From Conexibacter arvalis (GTDB taxonomy: Bacteria; Actinomycetota; Thermoleophilia; Solirubrobacterales; Solirubrobacteraceae), in NCBI RefSeq assembly GCF_014199525.1, contig NZ_JACHNU010000002.1:354147-418146 (forward strand): a stretch of 64,000 bases of DNA, written 5' to 3'. The translations under genes and the position numbers were made by a program. Below the pieces are notes generated by a model. It saw nothing but the letters and a program-made list of their open reading frames with translations, was not told the origin of the DNA and ran no database searches. This document shows positions 50,922 through 61,117 of this stretch, in pieces. Numbering within the stretch: position 1 is the first letter of the stretch; each line of letters starts with the position of its first letter.

Positions 50922-52499
50922 TCAGCGCTGGATCGGGCCGCCCGGGCCGGAGAAGAAGTCCTCGCCCATGCGGACGTTGCCGGCGACGTCGGCCTCGTGG
51001 CGCAGCGTGTGGTCGACCTCGCCGTCCCACGCGCCGATCGCGAGCTTCTCGCGGTCGGCGTCCATCGGCGAGCCGCCGAGGTCGCGGTTGACGATGCGGG
51101 CGCACTTGCGGCCCTCGGCGATCGCCGTCACGACCAGCGACTGGCCGATGCGGGCGTCGCCGCAGGCGTAGACGCCGTCGACGTTGGTGCGGTACGTCTT
51201 CATCGTCTTGACGTTGCCGCGCGGATCGAGCTCGACGCCGAGCTGCTCGACGAGGCCCTCGTGCTCCGGATGGGTGAAGCCGATCGCGTACAGCACGAGG
51301 TCGGCCGGGAGCGCGTACTCGCTGCCCTCGACCACTCTCAGGTCGCGCGAGGAGGTGCCGACGACCTTCCGGGCGTGGACGTGCGTCACCTTCCCGTCCT
51401 CGCCGGAGAAGCCGTACACCTCGGTGCCCCAGCGGCGCTCGCCGCCCTCCTCAAGCGCATAGGTCGTCTCGGTGCGCTTCGGCGGCAGCGGCCACGGCGT
51501 GCGCTCGTCGCGCCCGCCGGGCGGAAGCTCCTGGTAGACGTCGAGGATCTTGGCGCTCTTGGCGCCCTCGCGGTTGGCGTTGGAGATGCAGTCCATCCCC
51601 GTGTCGCCGCCGCCGATCACGACGACGTGCTTGTCCTTGGCGACGATCTCCTCGCCCGGCGCGGGATCGCGCGAGGGGCGGCCCTCCTGTCTGGCGACCC
51701 AGCGGTTGCGCTGGTAGAGGTAGTCCATCGCCGGATGGATGCCGTCGAGCTCGCGGCCGGGCGCGTCGATGTCGCGCGGGACGCGCGACCCGATCGCGAC
51801 GACGACCGCGTCGTGGCGCTCGCGCAGCTGCTCGGCCGTGACGTCCCTGCCGATCTCGACGCCGTAGACGAATCTGATGCCCTCGGCCTTGAGGATCGCG
51901 ACGCGGCGGTCGATCACCGACTTCGGCAGCTTCGCGTCCGGCACGCCGAAGCGCATCAGGCCGCCCGGGCCCTCGTCGCGCTCGTAGACGGTCACGAAGT
52001 GGCCCGACTTGTTCAGCTCGGCGGCGACCGCGAGGCCGGCCGGGCCGGAGCCGACGACGCCGACCGTCCGGCCGGTGCGGCGGTCGGGCGGCTCGGGGAC
52101 GATCCACCCCTCCTCGTAGGCGCGCTCGACGATCGACAGCTCGATCTGCTCGATCGTGACCGGGTCGTCGTTGACCGCCAGCACGCAGGCCGACTCGCAC
52201 GGAGCCGGGCAGATGCGGCCGGTGAACTCCGGGAAGTTGTTGGTCGCGTGCAGCTGGACGATCGCGTCCTGCCAGCGGTCGCGGAAGACGAGGTCGTTCC
52301 AGTCGGGGATCAGGTTCCCGAGCGGGCAGCCCTCGTGGCAGAAGGGGATGCCGCAGTCCATGCAGCGGGCGCCCTGCTTCTGCAGCTCCGCCTCGGGCTG
52401 GAGCGAGAAGTACTGGTCGTAGTCGTTGACGCGCTTCTGCGGGTCGCGCTTGTCGAAGCCGACACGCTGGATTCTCAGGAAACCGCCGAGCTCACCCAT
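50922..52499 (-). CDS. gltD: Glutamate synthase small subunit
   Basis: The small subunit takes electrons from NADPH through FAD and Fe-S clusters to the large subunit for glutamate synthesis. The 525-residue protein has the N-terminal cluster cysteines in RCMDCGIPFCHEGCPLGN and GRICPAPCESAC, the FAD loop VGSGPAGLAVAAEL, the NADPH loop VIGGGDTGMDC and the C-terminal GDARIGQSLVVTAI. The ATG at 52499 has an AAGGAA ribosome-binding site. It follows gltB by 13 bases; both form the ammonia-assimilating enzyme. Confidence 0.96.
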   Translation of the reverse strand: MGELGGFLRIQRVGFDKRDPQKRVNDYDQYFSLQPEAELQKQGARCMDCGIPFCHEGCPLGNLIPDWNDLVFRDRWQDAIVQLHATNNFPEFTGRICPAPCESACVLAVNDDPVTIEQIELSIVERAYEEGWIVPEPPDRRTGRTVGVVGSGPAGLAVAAELNKSGHFVTVYERDEGPGGLMRFGVPDAKLPKSVIDRRVAILKAEGIRFVYGVEIGRDVTAEQLRERHDAVVVAIGSRVPRDIDAPGRELDGIHPAMDYLYQRNRWVARQEGRPSRDPAPGEEIVAKDKHVVVIGGGDTGMDCISNANREGAKSAKILDVYQELPPGGRDERTPWPLPPKRTETTYALEEGGERRWGTEVYGFSGEDGKVTHVHARKVVGTSSRDLRVVEGSEYALPADLVLYAIGFTHPEHEGLVEQLGVELDPRGNVKTMKTYRTNVDGVYACGDARIGQSLVVTAIAEGRKCARIVNRDLGGSPMDADREKLAIGAWDGEVDHTLRHEADVAGNVRMGEDFFSGPGGPIQR

Positions 52500-52512
52500 G
52501 TCCAGTTTCCTT

Positions 52513-55500
52513 TCAGGCTTCGGCGGGCGCGGCCGCATGCTGCGCGACGCCGGTCTCCGTCTGCTCGCGCGCGGCGCGCTCCGCGAGCGCTCGCTTGTAG
52601 TCGCGCGGCATCACCTTCACGAAGCGGGGCGCCGCCTCGTCCCAGCCGTCGAGCAGCCGCTGGGCGACCCTCGATCCGGTCCGCTCGGCATGCTCGGCGA
52701 CGAGCTCCTTCAGCTCGGCCTCGTCGCGCTCGTCCAGCTCGTCGAGATCGACCAGCTCGGTGTTGCAGAGCGAGCCGAAGCGACCGTGCTCGTCGTAGAC
52801 GTACGCGATGCCGCCGCTCATGCCCGCCGCGAAGTTGCGCCCGGTCGAGCCGAGCACGACGACGCGGCCGCCGGTCATGTACTCGCAGCCGTGGTCGCCG
52901 ACGCCCTCGACGACCGCGTGCGCGCCCGAGTTGCGGACCGCGAAGCGCTCGCCCGCGAGGCCGCGGAAGAAGGCGCGGCCGCTCGTGGCGCCGTAGAGCA
53001 CGGTGTTGCCGACGATCGGGGAGTGGTCGACGTCGTGGGCGGCGTCGGGCGCCGGGCGGACGGTCAGGACGCCGCCGGCGAGGCCCTTGCCGGTGTAGTC
53101 GTTCGTCTCGCCGACGAGCGTGAAGCTGATCCCGGGCATCAGCCAGGCGCCGAAGCTCTGGCCGGCCGAGCCCTCCAGCGCGACCTCGATCGTCCCCTCC
53201 GGCAGGCCCTCCGGCCCCAGGCGCTTCGCGACGCGGCTGGAGAGGATGCCGCCGACGGTCCGGTTGACGTTGCGGACGGTCGCCTCGATGCGGACCCGCT
53301 CGCCTCGCGCCAGCGCCGGCTCGGCCTGCTCGACGAGCTGCCAGTCGAGCGCGTCGTCGAGCACCGGCTCCTGCGCGCGGGTCTGGTGCAGGGCCGTGCC
53401 ATCCTCCAGCTCCGGCATCGCGAAGACGGCGCTGAGGTCGACGCCGCGCGCCTTCCAGTGGTCGATCGCCCCGTCCATCTCAAGCAGGTCGGTGCGGCCG
53501 ATCATCTCGTCGAAGGTCCGCACGCCGATCGACGCCATCAGCTGGCGCGTCTCCTCGGCGACGAAGAGGAGGTACGTGACGACGTGGTCGGGCGTGCCCT
53601 GGAAGCGCTTGCGCAGCTCCGGGTTCTGCGTCGCGATGCCGACCGGACAGGTGTTCAGGTGGCAGACGCGCATCATGATGCAGCCCATCGCGATCAGCGG
53701 CGCGGTCGAGAAGCCGACCTCGTCGGCGCCGAGCAGCGCGGCGATCACGACGTCGCGGCCGGTCTTCATCTGGCCGTCGGCCTGGACGACGACGCGCGAG
53801 CGCAGGTCGTTGATCAGCAGCGTCTGCTGCGTCTCGGCGAGACCGATCTCCCACGGCGTGCCGGCCGACTGGATCGACGACTGCGGCGAGGCGCCGGTGC
53901 CGCCGTCATGGCCGGAGATCACGATGTGGTCGGCGTTCGCCTTCGCGACGCCCGCGGCGACGGTGCCGACGCCGACCTCGGAGACGAGCTTGACCGAGAC
54001 CGTCGAATCGGGGTTCGAGCAGCGCAGGTCGTAGATCAGCTGCTTGAGGTCCTCGATCGAGTAGATGTCGTGGTGCGGCGGAGGCGAGATCAGGCCGACG
54101 CCGGGCGTCGAGTGACGCAGCCAGGCGATGTAGTCGTCGACCTTGTGACCGGGCAGCTGGCCGCCCTCGCCGGGCTTCGCGCCCTGCGCCATCTTGATCT
54201 GCAGCTGGTCGGCGTTGACGAGGTAATGCGGCGTCACGCCGAAACGCCCCGAGGCGATCTGCTTGATCGCCGAGCGGCGGCTGTCGCCGTTGTGCTCGGC
54301 CTCGTAGCGCGACGGGTCCTCGCCGCCCTCGCCGGTGTTCGATCTGCCGCCGATGCGGTTCATCGCGATCGCCAGCGCCTCGTGCGACTCGCGCGAGATC
54401 GCGCCGAGCGACATCGCGCCGGTCGAGAAGCGCTTGACGATCTCCTCGGCCGGCTCGACCTCGTCGAGCGGGATCGGCTCGGCGAGCGTCTTCAGCTTCA
54501 TCAGGCCGCGCAGCGACGCCTTGCGGGCGGCGTCGTCGTTGACGGCTCTGGCGAACTCGTCGTAGGTCTGCGCGCCTCTGCCGTCCGACGACGCGCTGCC
54601 GTCGGGCCCGGTTCTGACCGCCTGCTGCAGCAGCGCGATCGTGTCCGGGTTCCAGATGTGGCGCTCGCCGTCGCGGCGCCACTGCAGCACGCCGCCGACC
54701 GGCAGCACCTCGCGGCCGGTGCGCGGGTAGGCGCGGAAATGGCGCTCCAGCGCCTCGCGGGCGATCACGTCGATGCCGACGCCGCCGATGCGCGACGAGG
54801 TGCCGGTGAAGTACTTGTCGATCACGCCCTGCTCGAGCCCGACCGCCTCGAAGATCTGGGCGCCGCAGTACGACTGGATCGTCGAGATGCCCATCTTCGA
54901 GAAGGTCTTCAGCAGGCCCTTGCCGATCGCTCTCACGATCCGCTGCTCGGCCGTCTCGCGATCGAGGTCGACCGGCAGGCGGCCGTGGTCGGCCAGCTCG
55001 TCGAGCGACTCGAACATCAGGTACGGGTTGATCGCGGCCGCTCCATACCCGATCAGCGTCGCCATGTGGTGGATCTCGCGCGGCTCGCCGGTCTCGATCA
55101 CCAGGCCGCAGCGCAGGCGGGTGCCGGCGCGCACGAGGTGGTGGTGGACGGCGGAGACGGCCAGCAGCGACGGGATCGCGACCCGCTCGGTGCCGAGGTT
55201 GCGGTCCGACAGGATCAGGATGTTCGCGCCGCGCTCGATCCACATCGAGGCCTCGTCGCAGATCGCCTCGAGGCGGCGCTCCATGCCGTCCGGGCCCTGC
55301 TCGACCGGCCACGTGAGGTCGATCGTGGCGGCGTGGAATATGTCGTGCGAGACCTGCCGCAGCTTCTCCAGCTCGTGGTTGCGCAGGATCGGCTGCTGCA
55401 TGAACAGCTGATGCGCGTGGGCCGGCGACTCGGTCAGCAGGTTGACCTCGGCGCCGACCGAGGTCGCGAGGCTCATCACGACCGACTCGCGGATCGGGTC

Positions 55501-57066
55501 GATCGGCGGGTTGGTGACCTGCGCGAACAGCTGCTTGAAGTAGGCGAACAGCGGCGGCTGGCGGTCGGAGAGGACCGCGAGCGCGGCGTCGTTGCCCATC
55601 GAGGCGGTCGGCTCCTCGCCGCCCACCGCCATCGGGGCGATCGTCATCCGCAGGTCCTCCTGCGAATAGCCGAACGCCAGCTGCTTGGAGCGCAGCGGCT
55701 CGACGCGCGGGGCGCGCGGGGCGCGCTCGGGCAGGTCCTCGATGTGGACGACGCGCTCGGCGTACCACTCGCCGTACGGACGCTGGCCGGCGATTCTCGC
55801 CTTGACCTCCTCGTCCTCGACGATGCGGCCCTGCTCGAGGTCGACGAGGAAGACCTTGCCCGGCTGGAGGCGGCCCTTGCGGACGATCTCCGACGGCTCG
55901 GCCTTGATCACGCCGGTCTCGGAGGCGAGCACGACGTAGCCGTCTTTCGTCTGCACCCAGCGGCCGGGGCGCAGGCCGTTGCGGTCGAGCGTCGCGCCGA
56001 CCTGGGTGCCGTCGGTGAAGCAGATCGCGGCGGGCCCGTCCCACGGCTCCATGACGCACGAGTGGTAGTCGTAGAAGCCGCGCACGGCCGGCGACAGCTC
56101 GGCGTTGTCGCGGTAGGCCTCCGGCACCATCATCATCACCGCGTGGGTGATCGGACGGCCGTCGAGCACCAGCAGCTCGAGCACGTTGTCGAAGGTCGCC
56201 GAGTCCGACCCGCCCTCGCGCACGACCGGCATGATCTTGTCGAGGTCGTCGCCGAAGTGCTCGGACAGCAGCTGCGACTCGCGCGCGCGCATCCAGTTGA
56301 TGTTGCCGCGCAGCGTGTTGATCTCGCCGTTGTGGGCGAGCATCCGGTACGGGTGCGCCAGCTCCCAGCTGGGGAAGGTGTTGGTCGAGAAGCGCGAGTG
56401 GACGAGCGCGAGGCGGGTGACCATCCGCTCGTCCCCGAGGTCGGGGTAGTAGCCCGACATCTGCGGCGCCGTCAGCATGCCCTTGTAGACGATCGTCCGC
56501 GACGAGAAGCTCGGGATCGCCAGCTCGGGACCGGCGCCCTTCTCGATCAGGCGGCGGATCACGTACAGCTTGCGCTCGAACGAGAGCTGGTCGGGCAGCT
56601 CGTCGGAGGCGCCGACGAAGACCTGGCGGATCCGCGGCGCGGCGGCGTTCGCCATCACGCCGACGTGGGCGTCGTCGACGGGGACGTCGCGCCAGCCGAG
56701 GACGGTCTGGCCCTCGTCGGCGACGGTCCGCTCGATCAGGTCGACGATGCGGTCGTGCTCGGTCGGGTCGGTCGGCAGGAACAGCATCCCGACCGCGAAG
56801 CGCCCTGCGTCGGGCAGCGGGAAGTCGGTGACGGTGCGAAAGAACTCGTGCGGGAGCTGGAGGAGGATGCCCGCGCCGTCGCCGGTCGTCGGGTCCGCGC
56901 CGGCCGCTCCGCGGTGCTCGAGGTTCTCGAGCGCGTAGAGCGCGCGGTTGACGACACCGTGGTCGGCGTCGCCCGTGACCTTGGCCACAAAAGCGACGCC
57001 ACAGGCATCGTGTTCGTTTTCAGGGTGGTAGAGGCCAGAGGCCTTCGGCGGCTTCATCAATGGCAT
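52513..57066 (-). CDS. gltB: Glutamate synthase large subunit
   Basis: This 1517-residue subunit makes glutamate from glutamine and 2-oxoglutarate. It has the Ntn glutaminase domain whose nucleophile Cys22 (HDACGVAF) is exposed by removing a short propeptide, the central domain, the FMN synthase domain ([14 protein letters not shown]-like: [16 protein letters not shown]), the 3Fe-4S cysteines ([15 protein letters not shown]) and the C-terminal beta-helix domain. ATG 57066 gives a 21-residue propeptide; ATG 57057 is also possible. It is one operon with gltD. Confidence 0.96.
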   Translation of the reverse strand: MPLMKPPKASGLYHPENEHDACGVAFVAKVTGDADHGVVNRALYALENLEHRGAAGADPTTGDGAGILLQLPHEFFRTVTDFPLPDAGRFAVGMLFLPTDPTEHDRIVDLIERTVADEGQTVLGWRDVPVDDAHVGVMANAAAPRIRQVFVGASDELPDQLSFERKLYVIRRLIEKGAGPELAIPSFSSRTIVYKGMLTAPQMSGYYPDLGDERMVTRLALVHSRFSTNTFPSWELAHPYRMLAHNGEINTLRGNINWMRARESQLLSEHFGDDLDKIMPVVREGGSDSATFDNVLELLVLDGRPITHAVMMMVPEAYRDNAELSPAVRGFYDYHSCVMEPWDGPAAICFTDGTQVGATLDRNGLRPGRWVQTKDGYVVLASETGVIKAEPSEIVRKGRLQPGKVFLVDLEQGRIVEDEEVKARIAGQRPYGEWYAERVVHIEDLPERAPRAPRVEPLRSKQLAFGYSQEDLRMTIAPMAVGGEEPTASMGNDAALAVLSDRQPPLFAYFKQLFAQVTNPPIDPIRESVVMSLATSVGAEVNLLTESPAHAHQLFMQQPILRNHELEKLRQVSHDIFHAATIDLTWPVEQGPDGMERRLEAICDEASMWIERGANILILSDRNLGTERVAIPSLLAVSAVHHHLVRAGTRLRCGLVIETGEPREIHHMATLIGYGAAAINPYLMFESLDELADHGRLPVDLDRETAEQRIVRAIGKGLLKTFSKMGISTIQSYCGAQIFEAVGLEQGVIDKYFTGTSSRIGGVGIDVIAREALERHFRAYPRTGREVLPVGGVLQWRRDGERHIWNPDTIALLQQAVRTGPDGSASSDGRGAQTYDEFARAVNDDAARKASLRGLMKLKTLAEPIPLDEVEPAEEIVKRFSTGAMSLGAISRESHEALAIAMNRIGGRSNTGEGGEDPSRYEAEHNGDSRRSAIKQIASGRFGVTPHYLVNADQLQIKMAQGAKPGEGGQLPGHKVDDYIAWLRHSTPGVGLISPPPHHDIYSIEDLKQLIYDLRCSNPDSTVSVKLVSEVGVGTVAAGVAKANADHIVISGHDGGTGASPQSSIQSAGTPWEIGLAETQQTLLINDLRSRVVVQADGQMKTGRDVVIAALLGADEVGFSTAPLIAMGCIMMRVCHLNTCPVGIATQNPELRKRFQGTPDHVVTYLLFVAEETRQLMASIGVRTFDEMIGRTDLLEMDGAIDHWKARGVDLSAVFAMPELEDGTALHQTRAQEPVLDDALDWQLVEQAEPALARGERVRIEATVRNVNRTVGGILSSRVAKRLGPEGLPEGTIEVALEGSAGQSFGAWLMPGISFTLVGETNDYTGKGLAGGVLTVRPAPDAAHDVDHSPIVGNTVLYGATSGRAFFRGLAGERFAVRNSGAHAVVEGVGDHGCEYMTGGRVVVLGSTGRNFAAGMSGGIAYVYDEHGRFGSLCNTELVDLDELDERDEAELKELVAEHAERTGSRVAQRLLDGWDEAAPRFVKVMPRDYKRALAERAAREQTETGVAQHAAAPAEA

Positions 57067-57174
57067 GAATCGTGTGTCCCGGCAGGCGTCGCGAACACTG
57101 AGAGGAGGCCACAGGGTACCAGCGGACCGGCCCTCCACAGCGCGCCACTACGCGGATGACGTTGGTATGCAGCG

Positions 57175-58581
57175 TCAGCCGGACACGGCCGCGGGAGTCC
57201 CGCTCGGCACCGCATGCCCACCGCACGCTGCCGCATATGTTGCCGCAATCCGGGCGGCAGCGGCGTCGCGCCCGAAGCGCCGGACCACGTCCGCGTGTGC
57301 CGCCGCCCCGCGGCGACGGCGCTCGGCGGCGTCGTCGACGACCTCGACGAGAGCCGCCTCGAGCGCCTCCCGGTCGTCGGGCGCGATCAGCCATCCGGTC
57401 TCGCCGTCGCGGACGATCTCGGCCGGTCCGAGCGCGTCGGCGGCGACCGCGGGCAGCCCGCAGGCCATCCCCTCGACGAGCACCTGGCCGAACTGCTCGC
57501 GGACCGACGGCAGCACGATCGCGTCGCCGGCGGCGAGGAACGCCGGCAGCTCCTCCTGGTCCTGCCAGCCGGCGAGGAAGACGTCGCGCGCACCGCTGTC
57601 GGCGATCGCCTCGAGCGGGTGCTCGCCCTCCCACTCCCCCGGGTGCCCGCCGACCAGCACGAGCGCCGGCCGCGCGCGGGTCCGCCGCTGGGCGGCGGCG
57701 AACGCCCGGATCAGCAGGCCGATCCGCTTGACCTCCGTGAAGCGGCCGACGTACAGCAGCAGCGGGCCGCCGCCGTCGATCGCCGTCAGGTCGGCCTCGG
57801 CGTAGGCGACCGATCCCTCCTCCCCGCCCGGGCGCCAGCCGCGCGGCCGCTCGACGAGATGGCGGCGCCAGAAGGCGCGACGGTCGGTCGGGGCGTCCGC
57901 GCGCGCGAAGCGGGCGAGGTCGGTGCCGTTCGGGACCGCGACGACGCGCCCGGCCGGGAGGCCGAGCAGCCTGCGGGCCCGCTCGACCTGGCGCGCGGCC
58001 GGGACGACGGTCAGCGTCGCGGCGCGCGCCCACGTCCGCATCCGCGTCGCCCAGGCGGCGGCATGCGTCCACGACGCCGGGGCGCCGGCGTCGATCCGCT
58101 CGAGCATCAGCAGCTCGGTCCCGTGGAGGTGGGTGACGACCGGCGTCCGCGGCGCGATCCGCGCCGCGGCGGCGTGGAGCGGCGTGAGGTGGTTGAGGTG
58201 GAGGAGGTCGGCGTCACGGGCGCCGGCGCGCTCCAGCGCCTGCGCCCAGGTGGCGGCGTGGCGTTCGGCGGCGGCCTCGTCGAGCGCGGCGAAGACGGCG
58301 TCGGGGGCGCCGGGCCGGTCCTCGAAGGAGGCGAGCAGGCCGGCGGTCGCGAGATCGACGGGATGGACGTCGAGGCCGGCGTAGAAGCGCTCGGCGTCGC
58401 CCGCTCCGGCGGCCGAGCCGGAGACGACCGCCGTCGCCCAGCCGTGGTCGGGCAGCGCGCGGGCGAGGCCGCGGATCACGTGCGCCGAGCCGCCGCGCGG
58501 GAAGAAGGCCGAGGCGATCACCGCGCGCCGCGGCGGTGCCGCGTCGGCGGGATCGGGCGTGGCGGGGACGGTCGTCGCCAT
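57175..58581 (-). CDS. GT4-type glycosyltransferase
   Basis: This 468-residue protein has the GT-B pattern with AVIASAFFPRGGSAHVIRGLA at the N-terminus, VTHLHGTELLM, VPNGTDLARF in the interdomain region, LLLYVGRFTEVKRIGLLIRAF and the EX7E-type PSVREQFGQVLVEGMACGLP. It probably adds a sugar to a lipid or polysaccharide. Eleven extra N-terminal residues are low complexity. It follows the 58674-59453 gene by 92 bases on the same strand. Confidence 0.87.
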   Translation of the reverse strand: MATTVPATPDPADAAPPRRAVIASAFFPRGGSAHVIRGLARALPDHGWATAVVSGSAAGAGDAERFYAGLDVHPVDLATAGLLASFEDRPGAPDAVFAALDEAAAERHAATWAQALERAGARDADLLHLNHLTPLHAAAARIAPRTPVVTHLHGTELLMLERIDAGAPASWTHAAAWATRMRTWARAATLTVVPAARQVERARRLLGLPAGRVVAVPNGTDLARFARADAPTDRRAFWRRHLVERPRGWRPGGEEGSVAYAEADLTAIDGGGPLLLYVGRFTEVKRIGLLIRAFAAAQRRTRARPALVLVGGHPGEWEGEHPLEAIADSGARDVFLAGWQDQEELPAFLAAGDAIVLPSVREQFGQVLVEGMACGLPAVAADALGPAEIVRDGETGWLIAPDDREALEAALVEVVDDAAERRRRGAAAHADVVRRFGRDAAAARIAATYAAACGGHAVPSGTPAAVSG

Positions 58582-58673
58582 GCCTCGAAGCTAGCAACAG
58601 GTGCATCGAGCACGGCCGACCGCCCGGCCGGCCGCACCGAGATGGAACTCCCCCGGCGCGAAGGTTCCGGCAG

Positions 58674-59453
58674 CTAGCGCGGAGCGAAGACGACGGCGGT
58701 GGAGACGGGGCGGCCGCCGGGGATGACGGTCTCGAAGGCGCCGCGCGGGACGTTGCGCAGCGCGCCGCCGCAGACGAGCGAGGTGGACCCCCCGCCGTCG
58801 AGGTTCATCGCGTGCTCGGCGCCGAGCTCGACCAGCACGTCGGCCAGCTCGGCCAGCGTCAGGCCCGCCTCGTCGGCGGCGCGGCCGTCGCACGCGAGCG
58901 CGAGCAGCCGGCCGTCACCGGTCAGCGCGAGCGCGGCGCGGGGATGGCGGCCGTCGCTGATGTCGGAGTCGAACTGCGCCTGCCCGGCGGTGAAGCCCTC
59001 CGGATCGGCGCCGTCGAAGGAGGTCGGGACGCCGTCGCGGACGAGCAGCGGGCCGGCCTGCAGCAGGTCGCCGCGCGGCGCGGTGCAGAGCTGCTCGCGG
59101 CCGACGATCGCGACCGCGCCGCGGTCGATGTGCAGGCAGGCGCGGACGCGATCCCACGGCGCCGTGAACGCCGTGCTCTCGCGGGCGATGCCGTGCGTGC
59201 GCAGCTCCCCCAGCGGCCGCCCGTGCGGGCGCACGAAGAAGCCGCCGACGATCGCCTCCGCGGTGCGGGTGCGGGCGCACCAGGCGGCCAGCGGCTCCGG
59301 GCGGGTCAGCCGGGCGACGCGGACGCGGGTGGCGGAGAGGTCGTGGGCGGCGACGTGGACCGTCGTCGCGGCGCCGTCGGCGAGCGAGACGCGCAGCGAG
59401 CGCAGATGCGTCGGAGGGGCGGGCTCCGCGCGGGGTGCGATGAGCGGGCTCAT
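58674..59453 (-). CDS. Phosphodiester glycosidase-like (NAGPA/DUF2233) protein
   Basis: This 259-residue protein has the NAGPA-type core: AIVGGFFVRPHGRPLGELR, a central GREQLCTAPRGDLLQAGPLLVRDG, and the C-terminal AEHAMNLDGGGSTSLVCGG. These domains cleave sugar phosphodiesters in eukaryotes and act on cell-wall or capsule glycans in some bacteria. No clear signal peptide is visible from the ATG at 59453. Its neighbour is a glycosyltransferase, so a role in glycan metabolism is plausible. Confidence 0.82.
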   Translation of the reverse strand: MSPLIAPRAEPAPPTHLRSLRVSLADGAATTVHVAAHDLSATRVRVARLTRPEPLAAWCARTRTAEAIVGGFFVRPHGRPLGELRTHGIARESTAFTAPWDRVRACLHIDRGAVAIVGREQLCTAPRGDLLQAGPLLVRDGVPTSFDGADPEGFTAGQAQFDSDISDGRHPRAALALTGDGRLLALACDGRAADEAGLTLAELADVLVELGAEHAMNLDGGGSTSLVCGGALRNVPRGAFETVIPGGRPVSTAVVFAPR

Positions 59454-59801
59454 GAGCGAGAGGCTCGGCTGCGATCCGTGCAACCGGGTTGAGATGAGGT
59501 GAACACCATGTGACGCGATCGGTCACACCCGCGACCGATCGCGGAACGGTGGCACGCGGGCCGGACGTGCGGGCGCCCGGAGGCCTCCTGCGGCTGGGAG
59601 GCGCGGTCCAGAGCGGTCGGCCTTCTCGCTCCCCGTCATCCTCCCGTCTCGAAGGAACGAGCGGGCTGAGTCGGCCGAACATCGCGCTCGCGGACCGCGA
59701 CGTCCATCCATCTGAAAGTCGGTTTCTCGTGGATCGATTCGGGCACCTTGGAGCCTCCAATCGTTCGGGATGTGCCCGAACACGACGAGGGAGAGACGAC
59801 G
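59454..59801. other. 348-base divergent intergenic region
   Basis: No gene is supported in this gap between divergent genes. It contains the nested palindromes at 59509-59542 and presumably the promoters of both flanking genes. Short reading frames here lack a ribosome-binding site and codon bias. Confidence 0.6.
59509..59542. promoter_or_regulatory. Two overlapping perfect inverted repeats
   Basis: TGTGAC-GCGATCG-GTCACA (59509-59527) overlaps GCGATCGGTC-ACACCCGC-GACCGATCGC (59515-59542). The first resembles a widened CRP/FNR-type site. The second is a 10-base-pair stem that can form a hairpin. Only one can form at a time. Confidence 0.5.
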
Positions 59802-60077
59802 ATGGAAGCCAGCGGCGGAACCAGCGAGACGAACGAACTTCGCAGCGAGCTGCAGAGACTCAGGAAGGAGTTCGAGGTCCAGTCAGCCACGATGGCCGGC
59901 GAGCAAGCGACACAGGCCGCCACCCAGGCCGGGGCGCATGCCACCCAGGGAGCTGTGCAGGCCGGCCAGATGGCCACCGTCACCGCCTCGCAGGCCGGAA
60001 TGATGGCCGCCGTCGCGGCGGGCTCGGTCGGCCTCATCGTCGGCATCTTTCTCGGGATGACGATCGCCAAGGCGTAG
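59802..60077 (+). CDS. Small tail-anchored coiled-coil protein with Ala/Thr/Gln repeats
   Basis: This 91-residue protein has a short coiled coil (about residues 9-28, NELRSELQRLRKEFEVQ), then a stretch of A-T-Q/G-A-x repeats (QATQAATQAGAHATQ, GAVQAGQMATVTASQAG, residues 34-66) and a C-terminal transmembrane helix (about residues 68-88). The start ATG has an AGGGAGAG ribosome-binding site. The repeat pattern resembles amphipathic 11-residue repeats that lie on membranes or lipid droplets. Function is unknown. Confidence 0.68.
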   Translation: MEASGGTSETNELRSELQRLRKEFEVQSATMAGEQATQAATQAGAHATQGAVQAGQMATVTASQAGMMAAVAAGSVGLIVGIFLGMTIAKA

Positions 60078-60158
60078 GAACGCGCCACGAGGCGGCGGCG
60101 CGCCGGCGCTGCGGCGTGGCGGGCGCGACGGCGTGGCGCGCGCCGGACAGGCCGGCGG

Positions 60159-61061
60159 TCAGCCGCGCGACTTGGCGGCGGCTCTTCTCGACGCTCTCGC
60201 GGCGGCGCGTCTGCGTCTTCTCGGCGCGGCGGCGCCGTCGGCGACCGGCTCGGCGGCCTGGTCGCCCTCGCCGTCGCCGTCGCCGCGGACGGTCGCGAGG
60301 CTCGCCTCCAGCGCGGCCATCAGGTCGGGCACCTCGGCCGGTCTCTCGGCGATCGGCTGGACGGCGACCTCCTCGCCGGCCGCCTTGCGCTCGATCAGCG
60401 CGAGCACTCTCTCGCGGTAGTCGTCTCTGAACTTCTGCGGCTCGAACGGCGCCGAGAGGGAGTCGATCAGCTGGCGCGCCATCGCGACCTCGCGCTCGTT
60501 GGCCTCGACGTCGCCGAGCGCCTCCAGCTCGTCGATCCGGTCGGGCGCGTTGACCTCGTCGCCGTAGAGCATCGTCGACAGCGTCAGCACGCCGTCGGCC
60601 GGTCGCAGCGCGCACAGCTGCTGGCGGGTGCGCAGCACGAAGCGGCCGATCGCGACCTTGCCGGCCTCCTCCATCGCGCTCAGCAGCAGCTGGTAGGCCT
60701 TCGCCCCGCCGGTCGCCGGAGCGATGTGGTACGCGCTGTCGTAGTAGACGGGATCGATCTCGGCGAGGTCGACGAACTCCTCGATGTCGATCGTCTTCGT
60801 CGCGCGCGGGTCGAGCGCGTCCAGCTCCTCCTGCGTGATCACGACGTAGTGGTCCGGGGCGATCTCGTAGCCCTTCACGATCTGGTCGTAGGGGACCTCC
60901 TCGCCGTCGATCGAGCAGATCCGCTTCTGGCGCAGGCGCCCACCGTCCTCGGCGTGCAGCTGGTTGAAGCGCACCGTCTTGGGCGCGGTGGCGCTGTACA
61001 GCTTCACCGGGACGTTGACCAGCCCGAAGCTGATCGCGCCGCTCCAGATCGCGCGTGGCAT
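60159..61061 (-). CDS. ku: Ku protein (non-homologous end joining)
   Basis: This 300-residue protein binds double-strand DNA ends and recruits the ligase LigD. It matches bacterial Ku over residues 1-245: RAIWSGAISFGLVNVPVKLYSA, the FNQLH segment, ALDPRATKTIDIEEFVDLAEIDPVYYD and EVAMARQLIDSL. The C-terminal tail is Arg/Ala-rich, as in extended Ku proteins that bind DNA non-specifically. ligD is not in the window. It lies 56 bases after a SigB/SigF-type sigma factor on the same strand. Confidence 0.96.
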   Translation of the reverse strand: MPRAIWSGAISFGLVNVPVKLYSATAPKTVRFNQLHAEDGGRLRQKRICSIDGEEVPYDQIVKGYEIAPDHYVVITQEELDALDPRATKTIDIEEFVDLAEIDPVYYDSAYHIAPATGGAKAYQLLLSAMEEAGKVAIGRFVLRTRQQLCALRPADGVLTLSTMLYGDEVNAPDRIDELEALGDVEANEREVAMARQLIDSLSAPFEPQKFRDDYRERVLALIERKAAGEEVAVQPIAERPAEVPDLMAALEASLATVRGDGDGEGDQAAEPVADGAAAPRRRRRAAARASRRAAAKSRG

Positions 61062-61117
61062 GGGGCCGATCCTCTACCCCCGCCGCCGCGTGCGCAACCG
61101 GTGGGCGCCGGGTTGCA

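Noticed and set aside
52426-57159. Reading frame of 1577 codons on the plus strand opposite gltB
   Set aside because: Its translation is Arg/Asp/Leu-rich without domains, and it mirrors gltB codon positions. Long antisense frames are normal at 73% GC.
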